DNA of 64,000 nt from Streptomyces sp. CA-278952 (GCF_028747205.1 NZ_CP112880.1:2480001-2544000), one strand, 5' to 3'. Shown: positions 43,039-52,371, counted from the stretch's first letter. A program made the numbers and translations. Notes: generated by a model from the sequence alone, not told the origin.

Positions 43039-46000
43039 CTACTCCACCACCTGCCGGCCTTCCGGCTGCGCGCTGCACGAGGCGCGGAAGGCGCAGTGGG
43101 CGCAGTGGGTGCCGGTGGTGGGGGTGAAGCGTTCGTCCAGGACCTTTCCGGCGGCGGTGGCGAGCAGGCCGGAGACCCACTCCCCCGCCAGCGGTTCCTG
43201 GGCCTGGACCTTGGGGAAGGCGTCGCCGCCCTCCTTCTTGGGCGCGGGCTGACGGAGCTGGACCAGCTCGGCTCCGCCCGGCTCGGGGCGGTGGCCGTCG
43301 AAGACCTCGTCGACCGCGCCCTCGCGGACGGCGAGCTGGTAGACGGCGAGCTGGGGGTGGGCGGCGACCTCGTCCTTGGTGGGCGCGCCCTTGCCGGTCT
43401 TGAAGTCGACGACGTACGCCCGGCCCTCGGCGTCCTGTTCGACCCGGTCCATCGAGCCCCGGATGCGGACGGTGTACTCGCCCGCCTCCAGCGTCACGTC
43501 GAAGTCGTGCTCGCTCGCGGTGGGCGTCCGGCCGCCCCGGTCCAGGACGTGCCAGTGCAGGAAGCGTTCCAGGGCGGCGCGGGCGTGGTCCTTCTCCTGC
43601 TCGGACTTCCAGGGGGCGTCGAAGGCGAGGCCGTTCCACACGGAGTCCAGGCGTTCCATGAGGACGTCCAGGTCGGCGGGGGTACGGGAGGAGGCGACCT
43701 CGTCGGCGAGTACGTGGACGACGTTGCCGAACCCCTGGGCGGCGGTGGCCGGGGCGTCGGCCTTCACCTCGCGGCCCAGGAACCACTGGAGGGCGCAGGT
43801 GTTGGCGAGCTGGTCCAGCGCGCTGCCGGAGAGGGTGACGGGCTGGTCGCGGTCGCGGAGGGGAACGGCGGAGCGGGTCGGCTCCTCCAGGCCCCACCAG
43901 CGGTACGGGTGGGCCGCGGGCACCAGCGGCTGCCCCTCGTCGTCGGTGAGCGCGGCGAGCCGGGCGAGGCGGTGGGCGGCGGCCTCGCGCAGCGCGTCGG
44001 AGGCGGCCGGGTCGACCGTGGTGGCGCGCAGCTCGGCGACGAGCGCGGCGACGGCGAGGGGGCGGCGGGGTCGGCCGGTGACGTCGCGGGGTTCGACGCC
44101 CAGCTCGGTCAGGAAGCGGGAGGGCTGGTCGCCGTCGTCGGCGGGGGCCTTCACCGCGGTGACGACGAGGCGGTCGCGGGCGCGGGTGGCAGCGACGTAG
44201 AAAAGCCGGCGTTCCTCGGCGAGGAGGGCCCCCGGCGTGAGGGGTTCGGCGAGTCCGTCGCGGCCGATCCGGTCGGCCTCCAGGAGGGAGCCCCGGCGGC
44301 GCAGGTCGGGCCAGACGCCTTCCTGGACCCCGGCGACGACGACGAGCCGCCACTCCAGGCCCTTGGACCGGTGGGCGGTCATCAGGCGTACGGCGTCGGG
44401 GCGGGCGGTCCGCCGCGAGAGGGTGTCCGCGGCGATGTCCTGGGCGTCGACCTCTTCGAGGAAGTTGAGGGCCCCGCGCCCGCCGGTGCGCTCCTCGGCG
44501 CGGGCGGCCGTCTCGAACAGGGCGCACACCGCGTCGAGATCGCGGTCGGCGTTGCGCCCGCCCGCCCCGCCGCGCAGCGCGGCCCGCTCCAGCCTGCCGG
44601 GCCAGGGGGTGCCGTTCCACAGGGCCCACAGGGCCTCCTCGGCGGTGCCGCCGCCTTCGAGGAGTTCGCGGGCCTTGCGCAGGAGCGCGCCGAGGCGCTG
44701 CGCGCCGTGGGCGTACGCCGGGTCGTGGGTGACGAGTCGTTCCGGCTCGGCGAGGGCGCGGGCCAGCAGTGCGTCGGAGGGGGCGGGCACCCTGATCCCG
44801 GCGGCGCGCTCCTCGTCGCGCAGGGCCCGGCCGAGGCGGCGCAGGTCGGCGGCGTCCATGGAGCCGAGCGGGGAGGTGAGAAGGGTGAGGGCGGTCTCGG
44901 AGTCGAGCCAGGGGGCCTCCGCTTCGTCCGGCTCCTCGTCGGCGCGGGCGGTGTCCGGCTCCGCGTCACCGCGGGCAGTGTGCAGCTCCTCGCCGCCGCG
45001 GACGGTGTGCAGCTCCTCGTCGGCGCGGGCGGTGTCCGGCTCCTTGTCGGCGCGGACGGTGTGCGGCTCCTCGCCGCCGCGGACGGTGTGCAGCTCCTTG
45101 TCGGCGCGGGCAGTGTGCAGCGCCGCCGCGGCCACCGTCCGCAGCGCTGTCAGCAGGGGGGCGACGGCCGGTTCATGGCGCAGCGGCAGGTCGTCGCCGT
45201 CGACCTCCAGGGGGACTCCGGCGGAGGTGAGGGCGCGGCGCACGGCGGGCAGCGAGCGGCCTCCGGCCCGTACCAGCACGGCCATCTCCCGCCACGGCAC
45301 CCCGTCCTCCAGGTGGGCGCGGCGCAGCAGGTCCGCGATGTTCTCCAGCTCCGTGGACGCGGTCGGGTAGGTGTACGTCTCGACCTGGCCGCCGTCCCGG
45401 ACGGCGGCCGGGTCGCGGTGGGCGCGGACCATGTCGGCGGGCAGCCGGGTCAGCGGCATCCGGCGGGTGAGCAGCCGGGTCGCCGCGAGCAGTCCGGCCC
45501 CGGAGCGGCGGGAGGTGGTGAGGACGCCCACGGGCGCTGGCCCCCCGTCCGCCCGGCGGAAGGTGTCCGGGAAGTCGAGGATGCCGTTCACGTCGGCGCC
45601 CCGGAACGTGTAGATCGACTGGTCGGGGTCGCCGAAGGCGACCAGCGTCCGCCCGCCGCGCGCGGTCGCCCCGCGCTCCTCGGCGTACCCCGGCGCGCGC
45701 CCCCGGTTGCCCGCCAGCGCGTGCAGCAGGCGCACCTGGGACGGGTCGGTGTCCTGGTACTCGTCGACGTACACCGCGTCGTAGCTCCCGGCCAGCCGCT
45801 CCGCCACCTCGGGGCGCTCGGCGAGCAGGACCGCGCGGTGCACCAGCTCGGCGTAGTCCAGGACGCCCTGGGCGTCGAGGATGTCGAGGTACTCGGCGAG
45901 GAACTGGGCCGCCGCCGTCCAGTCCGGGCGGCCGGTGCGGCGGGCGAAGGCGGCCAGCGCGTCCGGGCCGAGGCCCAGTTCACGGCTGCGGGCGAGCACG

Positions 46001-46560
46001 GCGCGCACCTCGTCGGCGAAGCCGCGGGTGGTCAGGCAGGACCGCAGCTCGTCCGGCCAGCGGACGTGGGCCAGGCCCTCCTTCTCCAGGTCGAGCTGGC
46101 CCGCGAGCAGCTCGCGGACGGTGACGTCCTGTTCGGGTCCGGACAGCAGGCGCAGCGGATCGGCGAACAGATCGGCGTCCTGGTGGGCCCGGACCAGGGC
46201 GTAGCAGTACGAGTGGAAGGTGGTGGCCTGCGGTCCCCGGGCCGCCCCGAGGCGGGCGGCCATCCGGTCACGCAGCTCGACGGCGGCCTTGCGGCTGAAG
46301 GTGAGGACAAGGATGCGGGCGGGGTCGGTGCCCCGGTTGACCCGCGCGGCGACGGATTCGACGAGGGTGGTGGTCTTTCCGGTGCCGGGCCCGGCGAGGA
46401 CCAGCAGCGGGCCGCCCGGGTGGTCAACCACCGTGCGCTGGCCTGCGTCCAGGAGGGGGGGATCCACGGAACCGGGCGGAGTGCGGACCAGGCGGTACGC
46501 ACCCGTGGTCCGCGGCCGTGACTCACGGTGCGGACTGTGCCGGGTGGAGGAGGAGCTCAC
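43039..46560 (-). CDS. adnA: AdnA, helicase-nuclease subunit with iron-sulfur nuclease domain
   Basis: A 1173-residue partner of AdnB. Motor motifs: LVLAGPGTGKTTTLVESVAA (56-66), LTFSRKAAVELRDRM, VYVDEYQDTDPSQ, AFGDPDQSIYTFRGAD, RLMTAHRSKGLEWRLVVVAG and LFYVAATRARDRLVV. The C-terminal nuclease has VDFKTGKGAPT and QLAVYQLA. A Cys in LANTCALQWFLG together with HCAHCAFRASC at the end matches the 4Fe-4S staple of AddB/AdnA-type nucleases. Residues 481-543 are seven 9-residue repeats not expected in the family. GTG 46560 (VSSSSTRHSP) has AGGA 12 bases upstream. First gene of the adnA-adnB-peptidase operon. Confidence 0.93.
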   Translation of the reverse strand: MSSSSTRHSPHRESRPRTTGAYRLVRTPPGSVDPPLLDAGQRTVVDHPGGPLLVLAGPGTGKTTTLVESVAARVNRGTDPARILVLTFSRKAAVELRDRMAARLGAARGPQATTFHSYCYALVRAHQDADLFADPLRLLSGPEQDVTVRELLAGQLDLEKEGLAHVRWPDELRSCLTTRGFADEVRAVLARSRELGLGPDALAAFARRTGRPDWTAAAQFLAEYLDILDAQGVLDYAELVHRAVLLAERPEVAERLAGSYDAVYVDEYQDTDPSQVRLLHALAGNRGRAPGYAEERGATARGGRTLVAFGDPDQSIYTFRGADVNGILDFPDTFRRADGGPAPVGVLTTSRRSGAGLLAATRLLTRRMPLTRLPADMVRAHRDPAAVRDGGQVETYTYPTASTELENIADLLRRAHLEDGVPWREMAVLVRAGGRSLPAVRRALTSAGVPLEVDGDDLPLRHEPAVAPLLTALRTVAAAALHTARADKELHTVRGGEEPHTVRADKEPDTARADEELHTVRGGEELHTARGDAEPDTARADEEPDEAEAPWLDSETALTLLTSPLGSMDAADLRRLGRALRDEERAAGIRVPAPSDALLARALAEPERLVTHDPAYAHGAQRLGALLRKARELLEGGGTAEEALWALWNGTPWPGRLERAALRGGAGGRNADRDLDAVCALFETAARAEERTGGRGALNFLEEVDAQDIAADTLSRRTARPDAVRLMTAHRSKGLEWRLVVVAGVQEGVWPDLRRRGSLLEADRIGRDGLAEPLTPGALLAEERRLFYVAATRARDRLVVTAVKAPADDGDQPSRFLTELGVEPRDVTGRPRRPLAVAALVAELRATTVDPAASDALREAAAHRLARLAALTDDEGQPLVPAAHPYRWWGLEEPTRSAVPLRDRDQPVTLSGSALDQLANTCALQWFLGREVKADAPATAAQGFGNVVHVLADEVASSRTPADLDVLMERLDSVWNGLAFDAPWKSEQEKDHARAALERFLHWHVLDRGGRTPTASEHDFDVTLEAGEYTVRIRGSMDRVEQDAEGRAYVVDFKTGKGAPTKDEVAAHPQLAVYQLAVREGAVDEVFDGHRPEPGGAELVQLRQPAPKKEGGDAFPKVQAQEPLAGEWVSGLLATAAGKVLDERFTPTTGTHCAHCAFRASCSAQPEGRQVVE
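44932..45120 (-). repeat. Seven 27-bp in-frame repeats inside adnA
   Basis: Exactly 189 bases encode seven 9-residue units: LHTARADKE, LHTVRGGEE, PHTVRADKE, PDTARADEE, LHTVRGGEE, LHTARGDAE and PDTARADEE. They insert a charged flexible segment at residues 481-543, between helicase motifs. Confidence 0.95.
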
Positions 46561-46717
46561 GTGGATCGCCGGTCCTGGTGGGTGTACGCGGGTGTACGAG
46601 TGATGGATGAGGGACGGGGTCGGTGCAGACGGGAAAGAGGGGAGGGGCGGAGCGTGCCGCGCGATGACGACGCTACGCCAGCGACGGCACGGGAGGCAGC
46701 GGCTGTGCCGCGTCGCT

Positions 46718-46753
46718 CGTCACGTGCGCTGCCGCCGTCACGTGCGCTGCCGC
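46718..46753. repeat. Two perfect 18-bp tandem repeats
   Basis: CGTCACGTGCGCTGCCGC occurs twice head to tail in the 231-base gap between adnA and the ATL gene. Otherwise 46561-46791 shows nothing I can name. Confidence 0.85.
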
Positions 46754-46791
46754 GTGGGGCCGTATCCGCCGGGGGCCGATGGCGGAAGCTG

Positions 46792-47382
46792 TCAGGTGTG
46801 AGCTTTCTCGCCCCGACCGCCCGCACGGCCGCCCCGGCCGCCCGCGCCGCCGACGTCACCGCCCGCACCACGCGCCTCACCCCCCGCACCACGCGGGTCA
46901 CCGCTGACGTCACCGCCGGCGTCACCGCCCGCACCGCGCCCTTCGTCAGGCGCGGCCCCCGTCCGCCCGCTCTCACCGCCGCCGCCGTCCGGTCGCACGC
47001 CACCGTCCCAGCGGGCGCGCCGCATGTCGATGCGCGGGATATGGCCCTCCGCCCGGTGCGACGCCTCGCGCAGCGGGGTGCCCTCGGCGCGGTAGTGGTC
47101 CAGCGCCCGCAGCTCGTGGGTGGGGAGCAGGGTCCCGTCGGAGCGGACGACGCGCCACCACGGCACGGCCGATCCGTACAGCGCCATGACCCGGCCGACC
47201 TGGCGGGGTCCGCCCTCGCCCAGCCACTCCGCGATGTCGCCGTACGTCATCACCCGGCCGGGTGGGATCAGGTCGGTCACATCGAGGACGCGCTCCGCGT
47301 ACTCCGGCAGTTCGGCGCCGGTAGGGGCGGTGCCGGTAGGGGCGGTGCCGGACCCGCCCTCGTCCGTCTGGTCCTGGCTCAT
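46792..47382 (-). CDS. Alkyltransferase-like protein (ATL) with Trp in place of the active Cys
   Basis: A 196-residue DNA-damage recognition protein. The MGMT-like DNA-binding fold is clear (LIPPGRVMTYGDIAEWLGEG, PRQVGRVMALYGSAVPWWRV), but the PCHRV cysteine motif reads PWWRV, the hallmark of ATLs, which bind alkylated guanine and recruit nucleotide excision repair without transferring the group. Residues 130-196 are a Gly/Arg/Ala/Asp tail with repeated GAGGDxxG words, absent from typical ATLs. The N-terminus has TAPTG twice. The start is ATG 47382 (MSQDQTDEGG). It sits beside adnA and is divergent from the flippase-like gene; an ATL (Rv3204) has the same neighbours in M. tuberculosis. Confidence 0.88.
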   Translation of the reverse strand: MSQDQTDEGGSGTAPTGTAPTGAELPEYAERVLDVTDLIPPGRVMTYGDIAEWLGEGGPRQVGRVMALYGSAVPWWRVVRSDGTLLPTHELRALDHYRAEGTPLREASHRAEGHIPRIDMRRARWDGGVRPDGGGGESGRTGAAPDEGRGAGGDAGGDVSGDPRGAGGEARGAGGDVGGAGGRGGRAGGRGEKAHT

Positions 47383-47603
47383 CCGCCCCATCCTGCCGTA
47401 CGCCACCGACAGCCCGGCCGGAACGGTAACCGTCCGGGCACACCGCGTGCGCACGGGTGGAAAGGAGCGTATGTTGCGCTTCCCGCGCCCGTGCGATGCA
47501 CCCTGATGCCCTCCTCTGTCTACGGGCCGTGCCACCATCATGCGGGCGGTGACCGGTGATACCAGAACACGAAGACGGACCAGAGGCGATGAAGGAGCAG
47601 GGC

Positions 47604-50453
47604 GTGCAGCCACCGAAGGCGGCGGACGCCTCCGATGCCGGGGAGCGCCCTCAGGGTGATTCCGAGTCCTCCGGAGCGCCCCGTGCCGACGGCCCCACGG
47701 CGTCCACCACCGGACATCCGGCCGGCTCCACCCTGGCCTCGGCCGAGGCCGCTCTGACCGACCGGGTCTCCGGCGACGAGCCGCTGCTCCCCGCCCGGGT
47801 GCACCGCCCCTCCGACCTGATGCGGCTGCTCATCGGGGTGCTCGCGATCGCGGTCCTGTTCTCGATCGCCGCGTTCGCCCAGGGCACCACCACCGGCCTG
47901 GAGGACGACATCTCCAAGGGCACCGAACAGGCGCCCGATCTGTTGATCAAGATCGCCGGTCTGGTGTCCAGCATCGCCGTGCTGCTGGTGCCCGTCGCCT
48001 TCGCCATCGAACGCCTCATCAAACGCGACGGGCTGCGCATCGCGGACGGTGTGCTCGCGGCCGTGCTCGCCCACGGGGTGACGCTCGCCACCGACCTCTG
48101 GGTCTCGCGGTCCGCGCCCGGCACCATCCAGGACGCGCTGACCCAGCCGCAGACGGCCGGCGGGCTGACCGACCCGGTGCACGGCTATCTCGCGCCGGTC
48201 ATCGCGTACATGACGGCGGTCGGGATGGCACGGCGGCCTCGCTGGCGCGTGGTGCTGTGGGTGGTCCTGCTGCTCGACGCGTTCGCGATGCTGGTGGGCG
48301 GGTACACCACCCCGTTCTCGATCATCCTCACCGTGCTGATCGGCTGGACCGTGGCGTACGGGACGCTGTACGCGGTCGGCTCGCCGAACGTCCGCCCCAC
48401 CGGCCAGCACCTGATGGCGGGGCTGCGGCACGTGGGCTTCCGTCCGGTCGCGGCGATGCGTACCGAGGACGCCCAGGACCACGCCGACCAGAACGACCGG
48501 GGGCGGCGCTATCTGGTCACCCTGGAGGACGGCCCCCCGCTGGACGTCACCGTCGTCGACCGGGAACAGCAGGCCCAGGGGTTCTTCTACCGGGCCTGGC
48601 GTCGGCTCACGCTGCGCGGGATCACCCAGCGGCGCTCGATCCAGTCGTTGCGCCAGGCACTGGAGCAGGAGGCGCTGCTCGCGTACGCGGCCATCGCCGC
48701 CGGGGCGAACGCCCCCAAGCTGATCGCCACCTCGGAGCTGGGCCCCGACGCGGTGATGCTCGTCTACGAGCACATCGGCGGCCGGACGCTGGACTCGATG
48801 GAGGACGAGGAGATCACCGACGATCTGGTGCGCGGCACCTGGCGTCAGGTGAAGGCCCTCCAGTCACGTCGGATCGCCCACCGCAGGCTGACCGGTGACG
48901 CGCTCCTGGTGGATCGTTCCGGCAGGGCGTTCGTGACGGATCTGCGCGGCGGTGAGATCGCCGCCGGTGATCTGGTGCTGCGGATGGACGTGGCCCAGTT
49001 GCTGACCACGCTGGGGCTGCGGGTGGGGGCCGAGCGGTCGGTCGCCGGGGCGCTGGCCGTGCTCGGCCCGGACGCGGTGGCGGACTGTCTGCCGCTGCTC
49101 CAGCCGATCGCGCTGAGCCGCTCCACCCGGGCGACGCTGCGCCGGATCGCCCGCGAGCGTTCGCAGCGCGAGCGGGAAGCGGCGGTGGAGGCCTCGCAGG
49201 CGGCCAAGCAGGCGAAGGCGCAGGCCGCCGCGGAGTCCGATGGGGAGTCCGCGGCGGAGTCCGCCGGGGGGACTCTCCCGGATCTCGGCGCGGACCCGAA
49301 GGCCGAGCAGAAGGCGGGCCCCAGGACGAGCCCCAAGGCAGACCTCAAGGCGGACCAGAAGGCGGAGCGCAAGTCGCTGCGCACCGAGAAGCAGGCCGAG
49401 AAGCGCGCCGTGGACGACGCGCTGGAGGAGGCCCGCGAGGAGGATCTGCTCGCCCAGATCCGGCGTCAGGTGCTGCTGATCCGTCCGCAGGCCCCGGTCG
49501 AACCGGTCCGCCTGGAGCGCATCAAACCGCGCACCCTGTTCAGCTTCATCGCCGGGGCCATTGCCGCGTACTTCCTGATCTCGCAGGTCACCCAGGCGAA
49601 CTTCGGGGTGGTCGTGGAGCAGGCGGAGTGGGGCTGGGTGGCGGCCGCCCTCGGCTTCTCGGCGCTGAGCTACGTGGCGGCGGCGATGAGTCTGCTGGGC
49701 TTCGTCCCGGAGCGGGTGCCGTTCTCGAAGACCGTGCAGGCGCAGGTGGCCGGCTCGTTCGTGAAGATCGTCGCGCCGGCCGCCATCGGGGGCGTGGCCC
49801 TGAACACCCGCTTCCTCCAGCGCGCCGGGGTGCGCCCCGGGCTCGCGGTGGCGAGCGTCGGGGCCTCGCAGCTCTTCGGGCTCGGCGCCCACATCATGCT
49901 GCTGGCGCTGTTCGGATACCTCACCGGGACGGAGCGGACCCCGGACTCGCTGACCCCGTCCCGGACGGTGATCGCCGGTCTGCTGACGGTCGCGGTGCTG
50001 GTGCTGGTGGTGACGGCGGTCCCGTTCCTGCGGAAGTTCGTGGTGACGCGGGTGCGCTCGCTGTTCGCCGGGGTCGTGCCGCGCATGCTGGACGTGGTGC
50101 AGCGGCCGCAGAAGCTGCTGACGGGCATCAGCGGCATGCTGCTGCTGACCGGCCTGTTCGTGCTCTGTCTGGACGCCTCGATCCGGGCGTTCAGCGGCCC
50201 AAACGTGCCCCAGCTGAGCTACGCGAGCATCGCGGTGGTCTTCCTGGCGGGGAACGCGATCGGCTCGGCGGCCCCGACCCCGGGCGGAATGGGCGCGGTC
50301 GAGGGCGCGCTGACGCTCGGCCTGATCGCGGTCGGCCTGCCGGCGGAGGTCGCGGCGCCTGCGGTGCTGCTCTACCGCGTGATGACCCTGTGGCTGCCGG
50401 TGCTGCCGGGGTGGATCGCCTTCAACCAGCTCACCCGCAAGGGCGAGCTGTAG
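47604..50453 (+). CDS. Multi-domain membrane protein: pseudokinase-like core plus LPG-synthase-type flippase domain
   Basis: A 949-residue protein. A Ser/Ala-rich N-terminus leads to about six transmembrane helices (LLIGVLAIAVLFSIAAFAQG, VVLWVVLLLDAFAMLVGGYT). Residues about 270-540 resemble an aminoglycoside-kinase/ABC1-type fold (MLVYEHIGGRTLDSM), but the catalytic loop reads IAHRRLTGDALLVDRSGRAF and the metal site TDLRGGE, so the usual HGD and DFG residues are replaced. A Lys/Glu/Ala coiled-coil linker follows (about 560-640). The last 280 residues are the MprF-like integral membrane domain (AGSFVKIVAPAAIGGVALNT, AAPTPGGMGAVEGALTLGL). GTG 47604 has AAGGAG 6 bases upstream; GTG 47556 or ATG 47589 would extend it. 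Role in lipid transfer is inferred. Confidence 0.78.
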   Translation: MQPPKAADASDAGERPQGDSESSGAPRADGPTASTTGHPAGSTLASAEAALTDRVSGDEPLLPARVHRPSDLMRLLIGVLAIAVLFSIAAFAQGTTTGLEDDISKGTEQAPDLLIKIAGLVSSIAVLLVPVAFAIERLIKRDGLRIADGVLAAVLAHGVTLATDLWVSRSAPGTIQDALTQPQTAGGLTDPVHGYLAPVIAYMTAVGMARRPRWRVVLWVVLLLDAFAMLVGGYTTPFSIILTVLIGWTVAYGTLYAVGSPNVRPTGQHLMAGLRHVGFRPVAAMRTEDAQDHADQNDRGRRYLVTLEDGPPLDVTVVDREQQAQGFFYRAWRRLTLRGITQRRSIQSLRQALEQEALLAYAAIAAGANAPKLIATSELGPDAVMLVYEHIGGRTLDSMEDEEITDDLVRGTWRQVKALQSRRIAHRRLTGDALLVDRSGRAFVTDLRGGEIAAGDLVLRMDVAQLLTTLGLRVGAERSVAGALAVLGPDAVADCLPLLQPIALSRSTRATLRRIARERSQREREAAVEASQAAKQAKAQAAAESDGESAAESAGGTLPDLGADPKAEQKAGPRTSPKADLKADQKAERKSLRTEKQAEKRAVDDALEEAREEDLLAQIRRQVLLIRPQAPVEPVRLERIKPRTLFSFIAGAIAAYFLISQVTQANFGVVVEQAEWGWVAAALGFSALSYVAAAMSLLGFVPERVPFSKTVQAQVAGSFVKIVAPAAIGGVALNTRFLQRAGVRPGLAVASVGASQLFGLGAHIMLLALFGYLTGTERTPDSLTPSRTVIAGLLTVAVLVLVVTAVPFLRKFVVTRVRSLFAGVVPRMLDVVQRPQKLLTGISGMLLLTGLFVLCLDASIRAFSGPNVPQLSYASIAVVFLAGNAIGSAAPTPGGMGAVEGALTLGLIAVGLPAEVAAPAVLLYRVMTLWLPVLPGWIAFNQLTRKGEL

Positions 50454-50571
50454 CCGGAGGCCCGGGCCGGGCGAGCAGACCCGCCGCCGGGCCCCCGCGG
50501 GCGAGCTGTAGCCGGAGGCCCGGGCCGGGTGAGCGGACCCGCCGCCGGGCCCCCGCGGGCGAGCTGTGGCC
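50441..50571. repeat. 58-bp tandem repeat, 2.3 copies, over the end of a gene
   Basis: The unit begins GGGCGAGCTGTAGCCGGAGG at 50441 and repeats at 50499 with few changes; a third partial copy (GGGCGAGCTGTGGCC) is at 50557. The first copy includes the last codons and stop of the flippase-like gene (GGC GAG CTG TAG), so each copy re-creates that stop. Each unit can also fold through CCCGGGCC and GGGCCC stretches. Confidence 0.9.
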
Positions 50572-50661
50572 GAGCGTGGCCCGGCGGCGGGAGCGGGCCT
50601 CCGCCACCCGCATGGACCGTGCCCGGCCGCGCTCCCCGGCGCCCCGCCGCACGATGGGGAC

Positions 50662-52254
50662 ATGAGGACTTCCCCCGCCCTGCGTGCCGCCGCCCTCGCC
50701 GCCACCGCCACCGTGCTGCTGCCGCTGGCCGCCTGTTCGGACGACGGTGACGGGGAGGGGTCCTCGACGCCCACCGGGGCCTCGACCGCCTCTCCGTCCT
50801 CCACCGCCGACGATCTGGCTTCGCAGCAGCTCGAATGGTCCCCGTGCCCGCCCCCGAACTCGGCCCAGGGCGGCGGCGAGTCGCCGTCGCCGCTGCCCGG
50901 CGGTGTGGTGTGGGAGTGCTCCTTCATGGACGTGCCCCTCGACTACGCGGAGCCGGACGGCCGCACGATCGAACTGGCGCTGGTGCGGGCGAAGGCCAAG
51001 GAGCAGAAGCGGCGGATCGGCTCGCTGGTGTTCAACTTCGGCGGACCCGGCGCGTCCGGCGTCGCTACGCTGCCCGCGTTCGGCACCGAGTACGACAAGC
51101 TCCGCACCCGGTACGACCTGGTGAGCTTCGACCCGCGCGGGGTCGGCCGCAGCGAGGGCGTCGAGTGCGCCGACGACGCCCAGCTCGACGCCTTCTACCA
51201 GGAGGACTCCACCCCGGACGACGCGGCCGAGGAGAAGCAGTTCGTCCAGGGGCAGAAGGACTTCATCGCGGACTGCGAGGAGAACTCCGGCCCCGAACTC
51301 CCCTTCGTGGGCACGACGAACGCCGCCCGCGACATGGACCTGATGCGCACGGTGCTGGGCGACGACAAGCTGCACTACTTCGGCATCTCGTACGGCACCG
51401 AGCTGGGCGGCGTCTACGCCCACCTCTTCCCCGACAAGGTCGGCCGGGCGGTCTTCGACGCGGTGGTCGACCCCACGAAGGACGCCGAGCAGTCCGCCAT
51501 CGGCCAGGCCCAGGGCTTCCAGTTGGCCCTGGACAACTTCACGAAGGACTGCGCGGAACGCGACGACTGCGCGCTGCCCGGGGCCACCCAGCAGGAGGTC
51601 GAGCAGGGCATCGCCGATCTGCTGGCCGAGCTGGAGGAGGAGCCCGTCGACGGACTCGGCGACCGGGCGCTGACGCAGACGCTGGCCACCACCGGCATCG
51701 CGTCCGCCCTGTACTCCAAGGAGACCTGGCCGCTGCTGGAACAGGGCCTGGACGAGGCGGGCGGCGGGAACGGCGGGCTGCTCCTCGCCCTGGCCGATTC
51801 GCTGAACGGCCGCTCGGAGGACGGGCAGTACGACAACTCCAACGCCGCCAACATCTCCATCAACTGCGCGGACAGCTCGCAGCGGTTCTCCCTGGAGCAG
51901 ACGAAGGCGGCGCTGCCCGCGTTCCGCAAGGCGTCCCCGCTGTTCGGGGACTACCTGGGCTGGGGCCTGATGAGCTGCACCGGCTGGCCGGTGGCGGGCG
52001 CCTGGAAGACCCCGGACGTGCGTGCCCCCGGCTCCGCCCCGATCCTGGTCATCGGCAACACCGGTGACCCGGCGACCCCGTACGCGGGCGCGAAGGCGAT
52101 GGTGGAGAAGCTGGGCAAGGGCGTCGGCGTCGAGCTCACCTACGAGGGCGAGGGGCACGGGGCGTACAACAGCAAGGACGCGTGTGTCCAACGGACGGTC
52201 GACGGCTATCTGTTGAACGGTACGGTGCCGAAGTCCGGCACCGTCTGCGGGTGA
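50662..52254 (+). CDS. Secreted tripeptidyl-aminopeptidase-like lipoprotein (S33, TAP-type), copy 1
   Basis: A 530-residue exported serine hydrolase that would remove tripeptides from protein N-termini. The lipoprotein signal ends in LPLAACSDD, with Cys as lipid site. The alpha/beta hydrolase core has the oxyanion motif NFGGPGASG, SFDPRGVGRSEGVEC, the nucleophile YFGISYGTELGG (Ser), the acid in VIGNTGDPATPY (Asp) and the His in GEGHGAY. The C-terminal TAP-like domain follows the family. It has the Cys pair CAERDDCALPG that its neighbour lacks. ATG 50662 has GGGGAC upstream. It resembles Streptomyces SlpD/SlpE; the next gene is a paralogue. Confidence 0.9.
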   Translation: MRTSPALRAAALAATATVLLPLAACSDDGDGEGSSTPTGASTASPSSTADDLASQQLEWSPCPPPNSAQGGGESPSPLPGGVVWECSFMDVPLDYAEPDGRTIELALVRAKAKEQKRRIGSLVFNFGGPGASGVATLPAFGTEYDKLRTRYDLVSFDPRGVGRSEGVECADDAQLDAFYQEDSTPDDAAEEKQFVQGQKDFIADCEENSGPELPFVGTTNAARDMDLMRTVLGDDKLHYFGISYGTELGGVYAHLFPDKVGRAVFDAVVDPTKDAEQSAIGQAQGFQLALDNFTKDCAERDDCALPGATQQEVEQGIADLLAELEEEPVDGLGDRALTQTLATTGIASALYSKETWPLLEQGLDEAGGGNGGLLLALADSLNGRSEDGQYDNSNAANISINCADSSQRFSLEQTKAALPAFRKASPLFGDYLGWGLMSCTGWPVAGAWKTPDVRAPGSAPILVIGNTGDPATPYAGAKAMVEKLGKGVGVELTYEGEGHGAYNSKDACVQRTVDGYLLNGTVPKSGTVCG

Positions 52255-52371
52255 CCCCGGCCCCCGACTCCCGTGTCTCGCAAGGCGGTTAGCATGGCCG
52301 CACATCACAGCCGCCCGACGCGTCACCACCGGCTTCGGGCAGGACGCCCCCCAGGGGAGGGAAGCCGGATC

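Noticed and set aside
46561..46791. Extra gene in the adnA-ATL gap
   Set aside because: Frames there are short, lack ribosome sites and have codon use like non-coding DNA; only an 18-bp duplication is seen.
50566..50661. Earlier start of the first TAP-type peptidase
   Set aside because: The upstream extension falls in the 58-bp repeat region and would bury the lipoprotein signal, so ATG 50662 is preferred.
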